From NCBI RefSeq assembly GCF_020329505.1, contig NZ_JAGKJJ010000021.1, positions 45,909 to 109,908 of the forward strand: 64,000 nucleotides of DNA. The letters run 5' to 3'. A program made the translations under genes and the position numbers. The notes under the pieces are model-generated. The model had not been told where the DNA came from, did no database searches, and worked only from the letters and a program-made list of their open reading frames with translations. This document shows positions 16,730-24,912 of this stretch, piece after piece. How positions within the stretch are numbered: position 1 is the stretch's first letter; every line of letters begins with the position of its first letter. The DNA is from Bradyrhizobium semiaridum (GTDB taxonomy: Bacteria; Pseudomonadota; Alphaproteobacteria; Rhizobiales; Xanthobacteraceae).

Positions 16730-18739
16730 ATGTTCGACAATCCTGAACTCCTCAAGCTGATCTTCGGCCGCCTCACCCTGGACGCGCTGCCGATCCACGA
16801 GCCGATCCTGGTCGGCACCTTCGCCGTGGTCGCGACCGGCGGCCTCGCGCTGCTCGCCATCATCACCTATTTCCGCCTCTGGGGCTATCTGTGGCGCGAG
16901 TGGTTCACCACCGTCGACCACAAGCGCATCGGCATCATGTACATGATCCTCGGCATCGTGATGCTGCTGCGCGGCTTCGCCGACGCCATCATGATGCGCC
17001 TGCAGCAGGCGATTGCCTTCGGCGGCTCCGACGGCTACCTCCCGGCCCATCACTACGACCAGGTCTTCACCGCCCACGGCGTGATCATGATCTTCTTCGT
17101 GGCGATGCCGCTGGTCACCGGCCTGATGAACTACGTGATGCCGCTGCAGATCGGCGCCCGCGACGTCTCGTTCCCGTTCCTCAACAATTTCAGCTTCTGG
17201 ATGACGGTCGGCGGTGCGGTGCTGGTGATGATGTCGCTGTTCGTCGGCGAATTCGCCCGCACCGGCTGGCTCGCCTACCCGCCACTATCCAATATCGGCT
17301 ACAGTCCCGATGTCGGCGTCGACTATTACATATGGGGCTTGCAGGTCGCCGGCGTCGGCACGACGCTATCGGGCATCAATTTGATCTGCACCATCGTCAA
17401 GCTGCGCGCGCCTGGCATGACGATGATGAAGATGCCGGTGTTCACCTGGACCTCGCTCTGCACCAACGTGCTGATCGTCGCCTCCTTTCCGGTGCTGACG
17501 GCCGTGCTGGCGCTGCTCTCGCTCGACCGCTACATCGGCACCAACTTCTTCACGAACGACTTCGGCGGCAACCCGATGATGTACGTGAACCTGATCTGGA
17601 TCTGGGGCCACCCCGAGGTCTACATCCTGGTGCTGCCGGCATTCGGCATCTTCTCCGAGGTGACCGCGACCTTCTCCGGCAAGCGGCTGTTCGGCTACAC
17701 CTCGATGGTCTACGCCACGGTCGTCATCACCATCCTGTCTTATCTGGTCTGGCTGCATCACTTCTTCACAATGGGCTCCGGCGCCAGCGTGAACTCGTTC
17801 TTCGGCATCACCACGATGATCATCTCGATCCCGACCGGCGCGAAGATGTTCAACTGGCTGTTCACTATGTATCGCGGCCGCATCCGCTTCGAGCTGCCGA
17901 TGATGTGGACGGTGACCTTCATGCTGACCTTCGTGATCGGCGGCATGACCGGTGTGCTGCTCGCCGTGCCGCCGGCCGACTTCGTGCTGCATAACAGCCT
18001 GTTCCTGGTCGCGCATTTCCATAACGTGATCATCGGCGGCGTGCTGTTCGGCCTGTTCGCCGGCATCAACTACTGGTTCCCGAAGGCGTTCGGCTTCAGG
18101 CTCGATCCGTTCTGGGGCAAGCTGTCGTTCTGGTTCTGGGTATCCGGCTTCTACTTCGCCTTCATGCCGCTCTACGTGCTCGGCCTGATGGGCGTCACCC
18201 GCCGGCTGCGCGTGTTCGACGATCCATCCTTGCAGATCTGGTTCGTGATCGCGGCGTTCGGCGCCTTCCTGATCTTCCTCGGCATCATCGCGATGCTGGT
18301 GCAGTTCGCGGTCAGCATCCTCAGACGCGAGCAGTTGAAGGACGTCACCGGCGATCCCTGGAACGCGCGGACGCTGGAATGGGCGACCTCCTCGCCGCCG
18401 CCGGACTACAACTTCGCCTTCACGCCGGTGGTCTATGACAACGATGCCTGGTGGGACATGAAGCGCCGCGGCTACACGCGTCCGCTGACCGGCTTCAAGC
18501 CGATCCACATGCCCTCCAACACCGCGACCGGCATCATCCTAGCGGGGCTGGCGACCGCGATGGGGTTCGGCCTGATCTGGTACATCTGGTGGCTCGCCGC
18601 GGTCTGCTTCATCGCGCTGCTCGCGGTCGCGATCGGCCACACCTTCAACTATCACCGCGACTACGACATTCCGGCTGACCAGATCGGCAAGGTCGAAGAC
18701 GCCAGGACGCGCGTTCTCGCCGCGGGAGCCCAGTCATGA
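16730..18739 (+). CDS. cyoB: Cytochrome bo3-type quinol oxidase subunit I
   Basis: A 669-residue haem-copper oxidase core with about 15 membrane segments. Characteristic motifs: HHYDQVFTAHGVIMIFFVAMP (haem b ligand region), WIWGHPEVYILVLPAFG (CuB His and cross-linked Tyr), LHHFFTMGS (two further CuB histidines), and LVAHFHNVIIGG (haem ligands). Length matches E. coli CyoB. It reduces O2 to water with electrons from ubiquinol and pumps protons. Its stop overlaps the cyoC start in an ATGA. Confidence 0.96.
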   Translation: MFDNPELLKLIFGRLTLDALPIHEPILVGTFAVVATGGLALLAIITYFRLWGYLWREWFTTVDHKRIGIMYMILGIVMLLRGFADAIMMRLQQAIAFGGSDGYLPAHHYDQVFTAHGVIMIFFVAMPLVTGLMNYVMPLQIGARDVSFPFLNNFSFWMTVGGAVLVMMSLFVGEFARTGWLAYPPLSNIGYSPDVGVDYYIWGLQVAGVGTTLSGINLICTIVKLRAPGMTMMKMPVFTWTSLCTNVLIVASFPVLTAVLALLSLDRYIGTNFFTNDFGGNPMMYVNLIWIWGHPEVYILVLPAFGIFSEVTATFSGKRLFGYTSMVYATVVITILSYLVWLHHFFTMGSGASVNSFFGITTMIISIPTGAKMFNWLFTMYRGRIRFELPMMWTVTFMLTFVIGGMTGVLLAVPPADFVLHNSLFLVAHFHNVIIGGVLFGLFAGINYWFPKAFGFRLDPFWGKLSFWFWVSGFYFAFMPLYVLGLMGVTRRLRVFDDPSLQIWFVIAAFGAFLIFLGIIAMLVQFAVSILRREQLKDVTGDPWNARTLEWATSSPPPDYNFAFTPVVYDNDAWWDMKRRGYTRPLTGFKPIHMPSNTATGIILAGLATAMGFGLIWYIWWLAAVCFIALLAVAIGHTFNYHRDYDIPADQIGKVEDARTRVLAAGAQS

Positions 18740-19365
18740 GCATCGCAACCGTCTCCACACAGAGCTCCGAGCCGGTCTTCCACGTCATCGACGAGCATCC
18801 GCATCCGGAAGGCGCCAGCACCATGCTGGGCTTCTGGATCTACCTGATGAGCGACTGCCTCATCTTCGCGATGCTGTTCGCGACGTACGGCGTGCTCGGC
18901 GGCAACTATGCCGCCGGCCCGGCGCCGAAGGACCTGTTCGACCTCAAGCTGGTCGCGCTCAACACCACCATGCTGCTGCTTTCCTCGATCACCTATGGCT
19001 TTGCCATGCTGACGATGGAGAAGTCGAAGCTCGGCGCGACCCAGTTCTGGCTCGCGATCACCGGCCTGTTCGGTCTCGCCTTCCTCGGCATCGAGCTCAC
19101 CGAATTCCACCACATGATCCATGAGGGCGCGACGCCGCAGCGCAGCGCCTTCCTGTCGTCGTTCTTCACGCTGGTCGGCACCCACGGCCTGCACGTCACC
19201 TTCGGCCTGGTCTGGCTGGTGACGCTGATGATGCAGTCCGCGCGCTACGGCCTGACCGTGGCCAACCGGCGCCGCCTGATGTGCCTGTCGATGTTCTGGC
19301 ACTTCCTCGACGTGGTCTGGATCGGCGTCTTCACCTTCGTCTATCTCCTGGGAGTGCTGCGATGA
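18736..19365 (+). CDS. cyoC: Cytochrome bo3-type quinol oxidase subunit III
   Basis: A 209-residue membrane protein with five hydrophobic helices, the short form typical of quinol oxidases. Motifs include STMLGFWIYLMSDCLIFAML, GIELTEFHHMIHEG, LVGTHGLHVTFGLVWL and SMFWHFLDVVWIGVFTFVY. Start and stop both overlap neighbours (ATGA with cyoB and with cyoD), indicating translational coupling. Confidence 0.95.
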   Translation: MSIATVSTQSSEPVFHVIDEHPHPEGASTMLGFWIYLMSDCLIFAMLFATYGVLGGNYAAGPAPKDLFDLKLVALNTTMLLLSSITYGFAMLTMEKSKLGATQFWLAITGLFGLAFLGIELTEFHHMIHEGATPQRSAFLSSFFTLVGTHGLHVTFGLVWLVTLMMQSARYGLTVANRRRLMCLSMFWHFLDVVWIGVFTFVYLLGVLR

Positions 19366-19745
19366 CCTCTGACTCTCACGCCGTGCACGGCGATCACGGC
19401 CACCACGACCATGGCGGCGCGGCGCACGGCTCGCTGAAGAGCTATCTGATCGGCTTCGGCCTCTCGGTGATCCTCACCGCGGTGCCGTTCTGGCTGGTGA
19501 TGACCGGCGCGATCGCCGACAAGGCGATCACGGCGCTGATCGTGCTGGTGCTCGCCGCGGTCCAGATCGTGGTGCACATGGTGTACTTCCTGCACATGAA
19601 CACGCGGTCCGAGAACGGCTGGACCATGATGGCGATGATCTTCACCGTGGTGATGGTGGTGATCGCGCTGACCGGCTCGCTGTGGGTCATGCATCATCTC
19701 AACGTCAACATGATGCCGGTCCACGACATGAGCCAGATGCCGTGA
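19362..19745 (+). CDS. cyoD: Cytochrome bo3-type quinol oxidase subunit IV
   Basis: A 127-residue protein with a His-rich N-terminus (residues 4-22: SHAVHGDHGHHDHGGAAHG) followed by three transmembrane helices: LIGFGLSVILTAVPFWLVM, ALIVLVLAAVQIVVHMVYFL and MMAMIFTVVMVVIALTGSLW. Size and topology match CyoD, needed for assembly around subunit I. The ATG at 19362 overlaps the cyoC stop, so the longer upstream frame is not used. Its TGA overlaps a GTG that opens the surf1 frame. Confidence 0.93.
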   Translation: MTSDSHAVHGDHGHHDHGGAAHGSLKSYLIGFGLSVILTAVPFWLVMTGAIADKAITALIVLVLAAVQIVVHMVYFLHMNTRSENGWTMMAMIFTVVMVVIALTGSLWVMHHLNVNMMPVHDMSQMP

Positions 19746-20734
19746 CGAACGATCGTCGCGACGAGCTCCCTTCACCTCTCCCGCTTGCGGGGGAGGTCGG
19801 ATCGCATCGGAGATGCGATCCGGGTGGGGGCTCTTGCCGCGATGCGATTCGTGGAGAGAGCCCCCACCCCGACCCTCCCCCGCAAGCGGGAGAGGGGGCG
19901 CAGCGCCCGCGCGGCCGCAATCCTGCGCTTCGTCGCTGCACACTGCTCTCGCTCGGCATGCTCGGCGTCGTGTTGCTGACCGCGCTCGGCGTCTGGCAGA
20001 TCGAACGCAGGACCTGGAAGCTGGCGCTGATCGAGCGGGTCGAGCAACGCATGCACGCCGCGGCGGTCGCGCCGCCCGCGCCGTCAGCATGGCCAACGAT
20101 CACGGCCGCCAGCGACGAGTATCGCCGCGTCACCGTGAGCGGCACGTTCCTCAATAACGACGAGACGCTGGTGCAGGCGGTGACCGCGGAAGGCCCCGGC
20201 TTCTGGGTACTGACCCCGCTGCGGATGGCCGATGGAACCACGGTGCTGGTCAACCGCGGCTTTGTCCCGCCGGATCGGCGCGATCCGGCGACGCGGCGCG
20301 AGGGCGAACCACAAGGCCTGGTCAGCGTCACCGGTCTGTTGCGGATCTCGGAACCGAAGGGCGCCTTCCTGCGCAACAACGACCCGGTGGCCGGCCGCTG
20401 GTACTCACGCGACGTTGCCGCGATCGCGGCCACGCACGGATTGCCGCAGGCGGCTCCCTTCTTCATCGACGCCGATGCCGTGCCGAATGCCGGCGGCTAT
20501 CCGGTCGGCGGGCTCACGGTCGTGCGCTTTCCAAACAACCACCTGATTTACGCGCTGACATGGTTCACGCTGGCCATTATGCTGGCAGCCGCGCTCCTGC
20601 GCACGGCACGCGGCAGGAGCCGCGCCGGCGCCTCCACGTCACGACGCGCCGCCGTGCGCCGGCTGATCGGCGCAGCACGCAAGCTGTCTCGCAACCCAGG
20701 CCCAGATGCTCGAGCGCACGTCGGATCTGCATGA
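19742..20734 (+). CDS. SURF1-family oxidase assembly protein with a repeat-encoded N-terminal insert
   Basis: The SURF1 domain is clear from ALGVWQIERRTWKLALIERV through WPTITAASDEYRRVTVSGTF, GPGFWVLTPLRM, NRGFVPPDRRDP, to the C-terminal helix HLIYALTWFTLAIMLAAALL. SURF1 proteins insert haem into haem-copper oxidases. The frame extends upstream without a stop to a GTG at 19742 that overlaps the cyoD stop, the same coupling as in the rest of the operon. Codons for residues about 11-53 are supplied by a family C palindromic repeat (19773-19898), giving an odd Pro/Gly/Arg-rich segment before the first helix. The next in-frame ATG (19958) would cut that helix, so translation through the repeat is likely. 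Confidence 0.82.
   Translation: MTNDRRDELPSPLPLAGEVGSHRRCDPGGGSCRDAIRGESPHPDPPPQAGEGAQRPRGRNPALRRCTLLSLGMLGVVLLTALGVWQIERRTWKLALIERVEQRMHAAAVAPPAPSAWPTITAASDEYRRVTVSGTFLNNDETLVQAVTAEGPGFWVLTPLRMADGTTVLVNRGFVPPDRRDPATRREGEPQGLVSVTGLLRISEPKGAFLRNNDPVAGRWYSRDVAAIAATHGLPQAAPFFIDADAVPNAGGYPVGGLTVVRFPNNHLIYALTWFTLAIMLAAALLRTARGRSRAGASTSRRAAVRRLIGAARKLSRNPGPDARAHVGSA
19773..19898. repeat. Composite palindromic repeat inside the surf1 frame (family C, copy 2)
   Basis: Begins CACCTCTCCCGCTTGCGGGG and ends CCCGCAAGCGGGAGAGGGGG. The inner part has GGATCGCAT / ATGCGATCC. With these boundaries it is 126 bases, a multiple of three, and contains no stop in the surf1 frame. Confidence 0.85.
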
Positions 20735-22085
20735 GGAGAGATCGGCCGCAGGCAAGGCGGTGATGCCGGCCGGCGTGGCCGGTGCCCTGCCGTTCGACCT
20801 CGCCGCACCGACCGACGTCGCCACCAACCGCAAGAACATGGCCCTGCTGGTCCAGCTGCGCTGGACCGCCGTGATCGGACAGATCGTCACTATCGCCTTC
20901 GTGCAGTTCTGGATGGGCATCGAGCTGCCGCTGCTGCCGATGGCGGTCGTGATCTGCGCCCTGATCGGCCTCAACCTGGTCAGCCATGCCTGGGTGCGCT
21001 ACCGCGCCGACGTCAACAACCGCGAGCTGCTGATCGCACTGACGCTCGACGTCGCCGCGCTGACGGCGCAGCTCTATCTCAGCGGCGGCGCCACCAATCC
21101 GTTCACCTCGCTCTATCTGCTGCAGGTGACGCTCGGCGCCGTGCTGCTCGACGCGCCCTCGACCTGGTCGCTGGTCGGGCTGGTCTGCATCAGCTTCGCC
21201 TGGCTGACCGGCGATTACCGGCCGCTGGCACTGCCGCAGCACGGCTTCGCCGATGCCTTCCAATTGTACATTGCAGGCACCTTCATCGGCGTCGTGCTCG
21301 ACGCCGTGCTGCTCGTGGTGTTCGTGACCCGCATCAACCGCAATCTGCGCGACCGCGACGCGCGCCTCGCCGCGCTGCGCCAGGACGCCGCCGAGCAGGA
21401 CCACATCGTCAGGATGGGCCTGCTCGCCTCCGGCGCCGCGCACGAGCTCGGCACGCCGCTGGCCTCGCTCTCTGTCATCCTCGGCGATTGGCGGCGGATG
21501 CCGGCGCTCGCTTCCGATCCCGAAGTGTCGGCCGACCTGTCCGAGATGGAGACCTCGCTGCAGCGCTGCAAGACGATCGTGACCGGCATCCTGCTCTCGG
21601 CCGGCGAGGCGCGCGGCGAAGGCTCGGCGCCGACCACGGTCGCGGCGTTTCTCACAGCGCTGGTAGAGGAATGGCGGACCACGCGGCCCTCGGCGACGCT
21701 ATACTTCCGCAATGCGTTCGGTGCCGATCTGCCGATCGTCTCCGACATCGCGCTGAAACAGGCGATCTTCAACGTGCTCGACAATGCCGCCGAGGTCTCG
21801 CGCGACTGGATCGAGCTGACGGCGGAGCGCAACGGCGACACGCTGGTGCTGCTGGTGACAGATCGCGGTCCGGGCTTCGCGCGCGAGATGCTGCCGCATG
21901 TCGGCAAGCCCTATCAATCGACCAAGGGCCGGCCCGGCGGCGGTCTCGGCCTGTTCCTGGTGGTCAACGTCGTCCGCAAGCTCGGCGGCGTCGTGACAGC
22001 GCACAACCGGGCCAATATCGGCGCGGCGGTGAAGCTCGAGCTGCCGCTGTCGACGCTCGCGATCGGAGACCATCTTGACGGATGA
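20706..22085 (+). CDS. regS: RegB/PrrB/ActS-family redox-sensing histidine kinase
   Basis: A 459-residue sensor kinase with about six transmembrane helices (residues 48-210). Two family hallmarks are present: the quinone-binding heptad GGATNPF at 127-133, and the H-box GAAHELGTPLAS with phospho-acceptor His246. Cys288 (LQRCKTIV) lies 42 residues later, close to the spacing of the redox-active Cys in RegB. ATPase motifs NVLDNAAEVS, DRGPGFA and GGGLGLFLVVNVV complete the kinase. It should sense the ubiquinone pool and phosphorylate the downstream regulator. The start overlaps surf1 by 29 bases; an ATG at 20763 is an alternative. Called RegS in Bradyrhizobium, ActS in Sinorhizobium. Confidence 0.92.
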   Translation: MLERTSDLHEERSAAGKAVMPAGVAGALPFDLAAPTDVATNRKNMALLVQLRWTAVIGQIVTIAFVQFWMGIELPLLPMAVVICALIGLNLVSHAWVRYRADVNNRELLIALTLDVAALTAQLYLSGGATNPFTSLYLLQVTLGAVLLDAPSTWSLVGLVCISFAWLTGDYRPLALPQHGFADAFQLYIAGTFIGVVLDAVLLVVFVTRINRNLRDRDARLAALRQDAAEQDHIVRMGLLASGAAHELGTPLASLSVILGDWRRMPALASDPEVSADLSEMETSLQRCKTIVTGILLSAGEARGEGSAPTTVAAFLTALVEEWRTTRPSATLYFRNAFGADLPIVSDIALKQAIFNVLDNAAEVSRDWIELTAERNGDTLVLLVTDRGPGFAREMLPHVGKPYQSTKGRPGGGLGLFLVVNVVRKLGGVVTAHNRANIGAAVKLELPLSTLAIGDHLDG

Positions 22086-22611
22086 ACGCCAGCTCCTGAT
22101 CGTCGAGGACGATGCCGGCTTTGCCCGCACGCTGAAGCGCTCGTTCGAGCGCCGCGGCTACAGTGTTGCGGTGGCGACCTCGCTCGACGAGGTCCGCCCG
22201 CTGCTCGAGCAGCAATCGCCCGGCTACGCCGTGGTCGACCTCAAGCTCGCCGGCGGCGCCTCCGGCCTTGCCTGCGTCGAGGCGCTGCACGCGCATGATC
22301 CCGATATGCTGATCGTCGTGCTGACGGGTTTTGCGAGCATCGCGACCGCGGTCGAGGCGATCAAGCTCGGCGCCTGCCACTATCTGGCAAAACCCTCCAA
22401 CACCGACGACATCGAGGCCGCCTTCCAGAAGGCGGCCGGCAATGCGGATATCGAGCTCGGCGCGCGCCCGACCTCGATCAAGACGCTGGAATGGGAACGC
22501 ATCCACCAGACCCTGATCGAGACCGACTTCAACATCTCCGAAGCCGCCCGCCGCCTCGGCATGCATCGCAGGACGCTGGCAAGGAAGCTGGAGAAGCAAC
22601 GGGTGAAGTAG
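22075..22611 (+). CDS. regR: RegA/PrrA/ActR-family redox response regulator
   Basis: A 178-residue regulator with a receiver domain (acidic pair in LLIVEDDAGFA, phospho-acceptor Asp55 in VVDLKLAGG, Thr in VVLTGFASI, Lys in YLAKPSN) and a Fis-type helix-turn-helix at the C-terminus (TDFNISEAARRLGMHRRTLA). The start is TTG at 22075, preceded by GGAG, and overlaps the kinase gene by 11 bases. Orthologues control respiration, carbon and nitrogen fixation genes according to redox state; in Bradyrhizobium RegR activates the fixR-nifA operon. It may also control the oxidase operon it belongs to. Confidence 0.93.
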   Translation: MTDERQLLIVEDDAGFARTLKRSFERRGYSVAVATSLDEVRPLLEQQSPGYAVVDLKLAGGASGLACVEALHAHDPDMLIVVLTGFASIATAVEAIKLGACHYLAKPSNTDDIEAAFQKAAGNADIELGARPTSIKTLEWERIHQTLIETDFNISEAARRLGMHRRTLARKLEKQRVK

Positions 22612-22638
22612 CTGGGGCCCGGTTGCGTGCGAGAAGTT

Positions 22639-22683
22639 GTAGCCGGATGAGTGAGTGATCGGGCAAGTCCGCTCATTCCGGCG
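22639..22683. repeat. Short degenerate family D repeat
   Basis: Starts GTAGCCGGATGAG and ends CTCATTCCGGC; arms pair imperfectly. Looks like a truncated copy of the element at 23098-23182. Confidence 0.4.
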
Positions 22684-22782
22684 GGTGCTCTTTCTCCGGT
22701 TCCTGCCTGTTCCGCCGGAACCAGGTTCGAGGCTTGCGCGTCATGAAAGCCGATCGGCTATCACGGCAAGGAACCGAAGCTC

Positions 22783-23040
22783 ATGCGGAACCCACTTCGC
22801 CTCGCCCAAAATTCTTATGGTGCGGATCGCGCTGATCGCTCTGCCGCGCCATCCAACCATCTGACGTCGGTCGCTGAAGACGAAGCCGAGTTGCGCGAAC
22901 TCGGAGAACGGCAGGATCGTATCGGCCGCCCCCTGACCGCGCAGCAACGCTCCAGCGGCCGCCAGTTGCAGGACATCATGTCCGACATGGAAGCGGAGCT
23001 GAAGGAGCAGGTCGATAGACTGATCGCGGAGCGCCATTAG
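22783..23040 (+). CDS. Small hypothetical protein (85 aa), charged helical C-terminus
   Basis: No recognised family. The C-terminal 55 residues are strongly charged and predicted helical (EDEAELRELGERQDRIG, then SDMEAELKEQVDRLIAE), which could form a coiled coil. AAGGA lies about ten bases before the ATG, and the GC-rich third codon positions in the second half support coding. The first 25 residues are less convincing. A frame on the other strand covers the same DNA but looks like a shadow. Confidence 0.45.
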   Translation: MRNPLRLAQNSYGADRADRSAAPSNHLTSVAEDEAELRELGERQDRIGRPLTAQQRSSGRQLQDIMSDMEAELKEQVDRLIAERH

Positions 23041-23097
23041 TGCTGCGGCCCGGACGAAGAGGCCAAGACGGGTCGCGTGAAATCGCGCCAACGACCC

Positions 23098-23182
23098 GTA
23101 GCCTGGATGGAGCGCAGCGCAATCCGGGAGGGATCATCCGCAGTGACTTGCCCTGGATTTCGCTTCGCTGCATCCGGGCTAC
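23098..23182. repeat. Palindromic repeat (family D, copy 2)
   Basis: Starts GTAGCCTGGATGGAGCGCAG and ends GCTGCATCCGGGCTAC. Same element as at 8553-8637. Confidence 0.8.
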
Positions 23183-23192
23183 GCAAACACAT

Positions 23193-23228
23193 CACCAAAC
23201 AAAAAGCCCGGTCGTGCGACCGGGCTTT
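23193..23228 (-). terminator. Rho-independent terminator of carD
   Basis: Read on the minus strand: stem AAAGCCCGGTCG / CGACCGGGCTTT with a two-base CA loop, then TTGTTT. It begins about 25 bases after the carD stop codon. The perfect 12-base arms make it one of the clearest terminators in the window. Confidence 0.85.
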
Positions 23229-23251
23229 CATCAAAGCTCTGTCCGTGCTGC

Positions 23252-24208
23252 TTACGCAGCCTCGTCCTCGACGGTCGCGTCGTCGCCGTCGGAATCGAGA
23301 TCCTCACCGTCGGCATCGCCCTCGGCGTCACCTTCAGCGGTCTCGGTCTTGGCGCCGCGGCGCGGGCTCTTGGCGAGCTGGCTCTCGATTTCCTTGACCG
23401 CTTCGGTCTCCGTCGAGTGCTGCACGACGGCGATCTCGCGCGACAGGCGGTCGAGCGCCGCTTCATAGAGCTGGCGTTCAGAGTAGGACTGCTCGGGCTG
23501 CGATTCCGAGCGGTAGAGGTCGCGGACCACCTCGGCGATCGCGACGATGTCGCCCGAGTTGATCTTCGCTTCGTATTCCTGGGCGCGGCGCGACCACATG
23601 GTGCGCTTGACGCGGGCACGGCCCTTCAGCGTCTCCAGCGCCTTCTTGACCAGCGCCGGGTCGGACAGCTTGCGCATGCCGACATTGGCGACCTTGGCCG
23701 TCGGGACGCGCAGGGTCATCTTGTCCTTCATGAAGCTGATCACGAACAGCTCGAGCTTGGCGCCCGCGATCTCCTGCTCCTCGATCGCCAGGATCTGGCC
23801 GACGCCGTGTGCCGGATAGACCACGAATTCATTGGCCTTGAAGCCCTGGCGCTGGGTCACGACCTTCTTCTCTTCCGGGCGCGGCGCGGCGGTCTTTGCA
23901 GCGGCGGGAGCGGCAGCCTTCGGAGCAGCCGGCTTCGGCGCTGCGGCAGGCTTGCTGACCGGAGCCTTGGCAACCGCAGCCTTGGGAGCGGCCTTGGCGG
24001 CAGGGGTCTTCGCAGCTGCCGCTTTCGCGGCAGTCTTGGCAGTCTTTTCTGGCATCAGGCTTCTTTTGTTCTTTGAGGACTTTGCGGCCGAAGCCTTCCG
24101 GGCAACCTTCACAGGCGCCTTGGCACGGCCCTTGGATGCGCTGCGAGCAACTACAGCGGCTTTCTTCGCGGTCTTTGAAGCACTCTTTTTACGCGTTTTC
24201 TGTGACAC
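23252..24208 (-). CDS. carD: CarD-family RNA polymerase-binding regulator with Lys/Ala-rich N-terminal tail
   Basis: The C-terminal half holds a complete CarD/CdnL domain: NEFVVYPAHGVGQILAIEEQ (Tudor-like, binds the RNAP beta subunit), FVISFMKDKMTLRVP, then the helical part MWSRRAQEYEAKINSGD...LSREIAVVQ. These proteins stabilise the open promoter complex, classically at rRNA promoters. Upstream is a tail of about 110 residues almost entirely Lys, Ala and Pro, histone H1-like. The C-terminus is acidic. The GTG at 24208 is chosen because the Lys/Ala composition begins exactly there; ATG at 24055, with a purine-rich AAGAAG upstream, would give a shorter tail. A terminator follows. Confidence 0.88.
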   Translation of the reverse strand: MSQKTRKKSASKTAKKAAVVARSASKGRAKAPVKVARKASAAKSSKNKRSLMPEKTAKTAAKAAAAKTPAAKAAPKAAVAKAPVSKPAAAPKPAAPKAAAPAAAKTAAPRPEEKKVVTQRQGFKANEFVVYPAHGVGQILAIEEQEIAGAKLELFVISFMKDKMTLRVPTAKVANVGMRKLSDPALVKKALETLKGRARVKRTMWSRRAQEYEAKINSGDIVAIAEVVRDLYRSESQPEQSYSERQLYEAALDRLSREIAVVQHSTETEAVKEIESQLAKSPRRGAKTETAEGDAEGDADGEDLDSDGDDATVEDEAA

Positions 24209-24306
24209 AGCCTGCGCGTGGAAACTGCCACGCCCCTGTTCGATGTTTGCGGGAACCTCGAGGCCACAAGATACGCATGGCAGGGTTCTTGGCTTGTAAT
24301 GTGTCC

Positions 24307-24334
24307 CATATAACACATTTTCCGCAAAAATCAA
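24307..24334 (-). promoter_or_regulatory. Candidate sigma-70-type promoter of carD
   Basis: On the minus strand TTGATT and TATATG are separated by 16 bases, in the AT-rich block upstream of carD and about 100 bases before the proposed GTG start. Found by eye only. Confidence 0.4.
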
Positions 24335-24464
24335 TGATTTACGCCCGATTCCGGACATAAGCGGCCCCGCCGGGGTCATATGTCCGTCATTAGGGTTAAA
24401 TCGGCAGGGCCCAATCAGGCCGGAAACGACCGGAGCGCTTTACCTCCGGCTAGGGACCCGCAAA

Positions 24465-24803
24465 TCAATCGCCGGTGCCCGGGTTCGGAGAAAAATATTT
24501 CTCGAACTTGCCTTCCTTGCCTTCCCACTCCTTGGCGTCCTCGGGCGAGTCCTTCTTCTGGGTGATGTTCGGCCAGTTCTTGGCGTAGTCGCGGTTGACC
24601 TCGAGCCACTTCTCCAGGCCCGGCTCGGTGTCGGGCTTGATGGCATCCGCCGGACATTCCGGCTCGCACACGCCGCAGTCGATGCATTCGTCGGGATGGA
24701 TGACCAGCATGTTCTCGCCCTCGTAGAAGCAATCGACGGGGCAGACCTCGACGCAGTCGGTATATTTGCACTTGATGCAGGCTTCAGTGACGACGTAGGT
24801 CAT
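24465..24803 (-). CDS. fdxA: 7Fe ferredoxin FdxA
   Basis: A 112-residue ferredoxin beginning MTYVVTEACIKCKYTDC. The first cysteine group CIKCKYTDCVEVCPVDC and the second CIDCGVCEPECP give ligands for one [3Fe-4S] and one [4Fe-4S] cluster in the Azotobacter FdI pattern. The roughly 50-residue C-terminal extension (WLEVNRDYAKNWPNIT...EKYFSPNPGTGD) is typical of this class. The frame is open upstream but only from the ATG at 24803 does it match ferredoxins. Low-potential electron carrier of the cytoplasm. In order carD, fdxA, S4 gene, helicase, it belongs to a neighbourhood I recall as common in Hyphomicrobiales. Confidence 0.95.
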   Translation of the reverse strand: MTYVVTEACIKCKYTDCVEVCPVDCFYEGENMLVIHPDECIDCGVCEPECPADAIKPDTEPGLEKWLEVNRDYAKNWPNITQKKDSPEDAKEWEGKEGKFEKYFSPNPGTGD

Positions 24804-24912
24804 CCAAAACTCCGAAACGATCCAGTTTTTCTGGGGTTGCCTAGCGCAGGAATACCGCAGCCGCAAGGGAAGCGGGGCTCCAAAAAGGCAAGGAATTGCC
24901 GACCCTAGATAG

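Noticed and set aside
15539..19745. Cytochrome c oxidase (aa3, coxBAC) interpretation of the oxidase genes
   Set aside because: Subunit II lacks the CuA cysteine and histidine ligands and has a lipobox, subunit III is the short form and a CyoD-type subunit IV is present; all point to a quinol oxidase.
22741..23091. 116-codon minus-strand frame opposite the small 85-residue gene
   Set aside because: No ribosome site; the plus-strand frame has better codon bias and a plausible charged helix.
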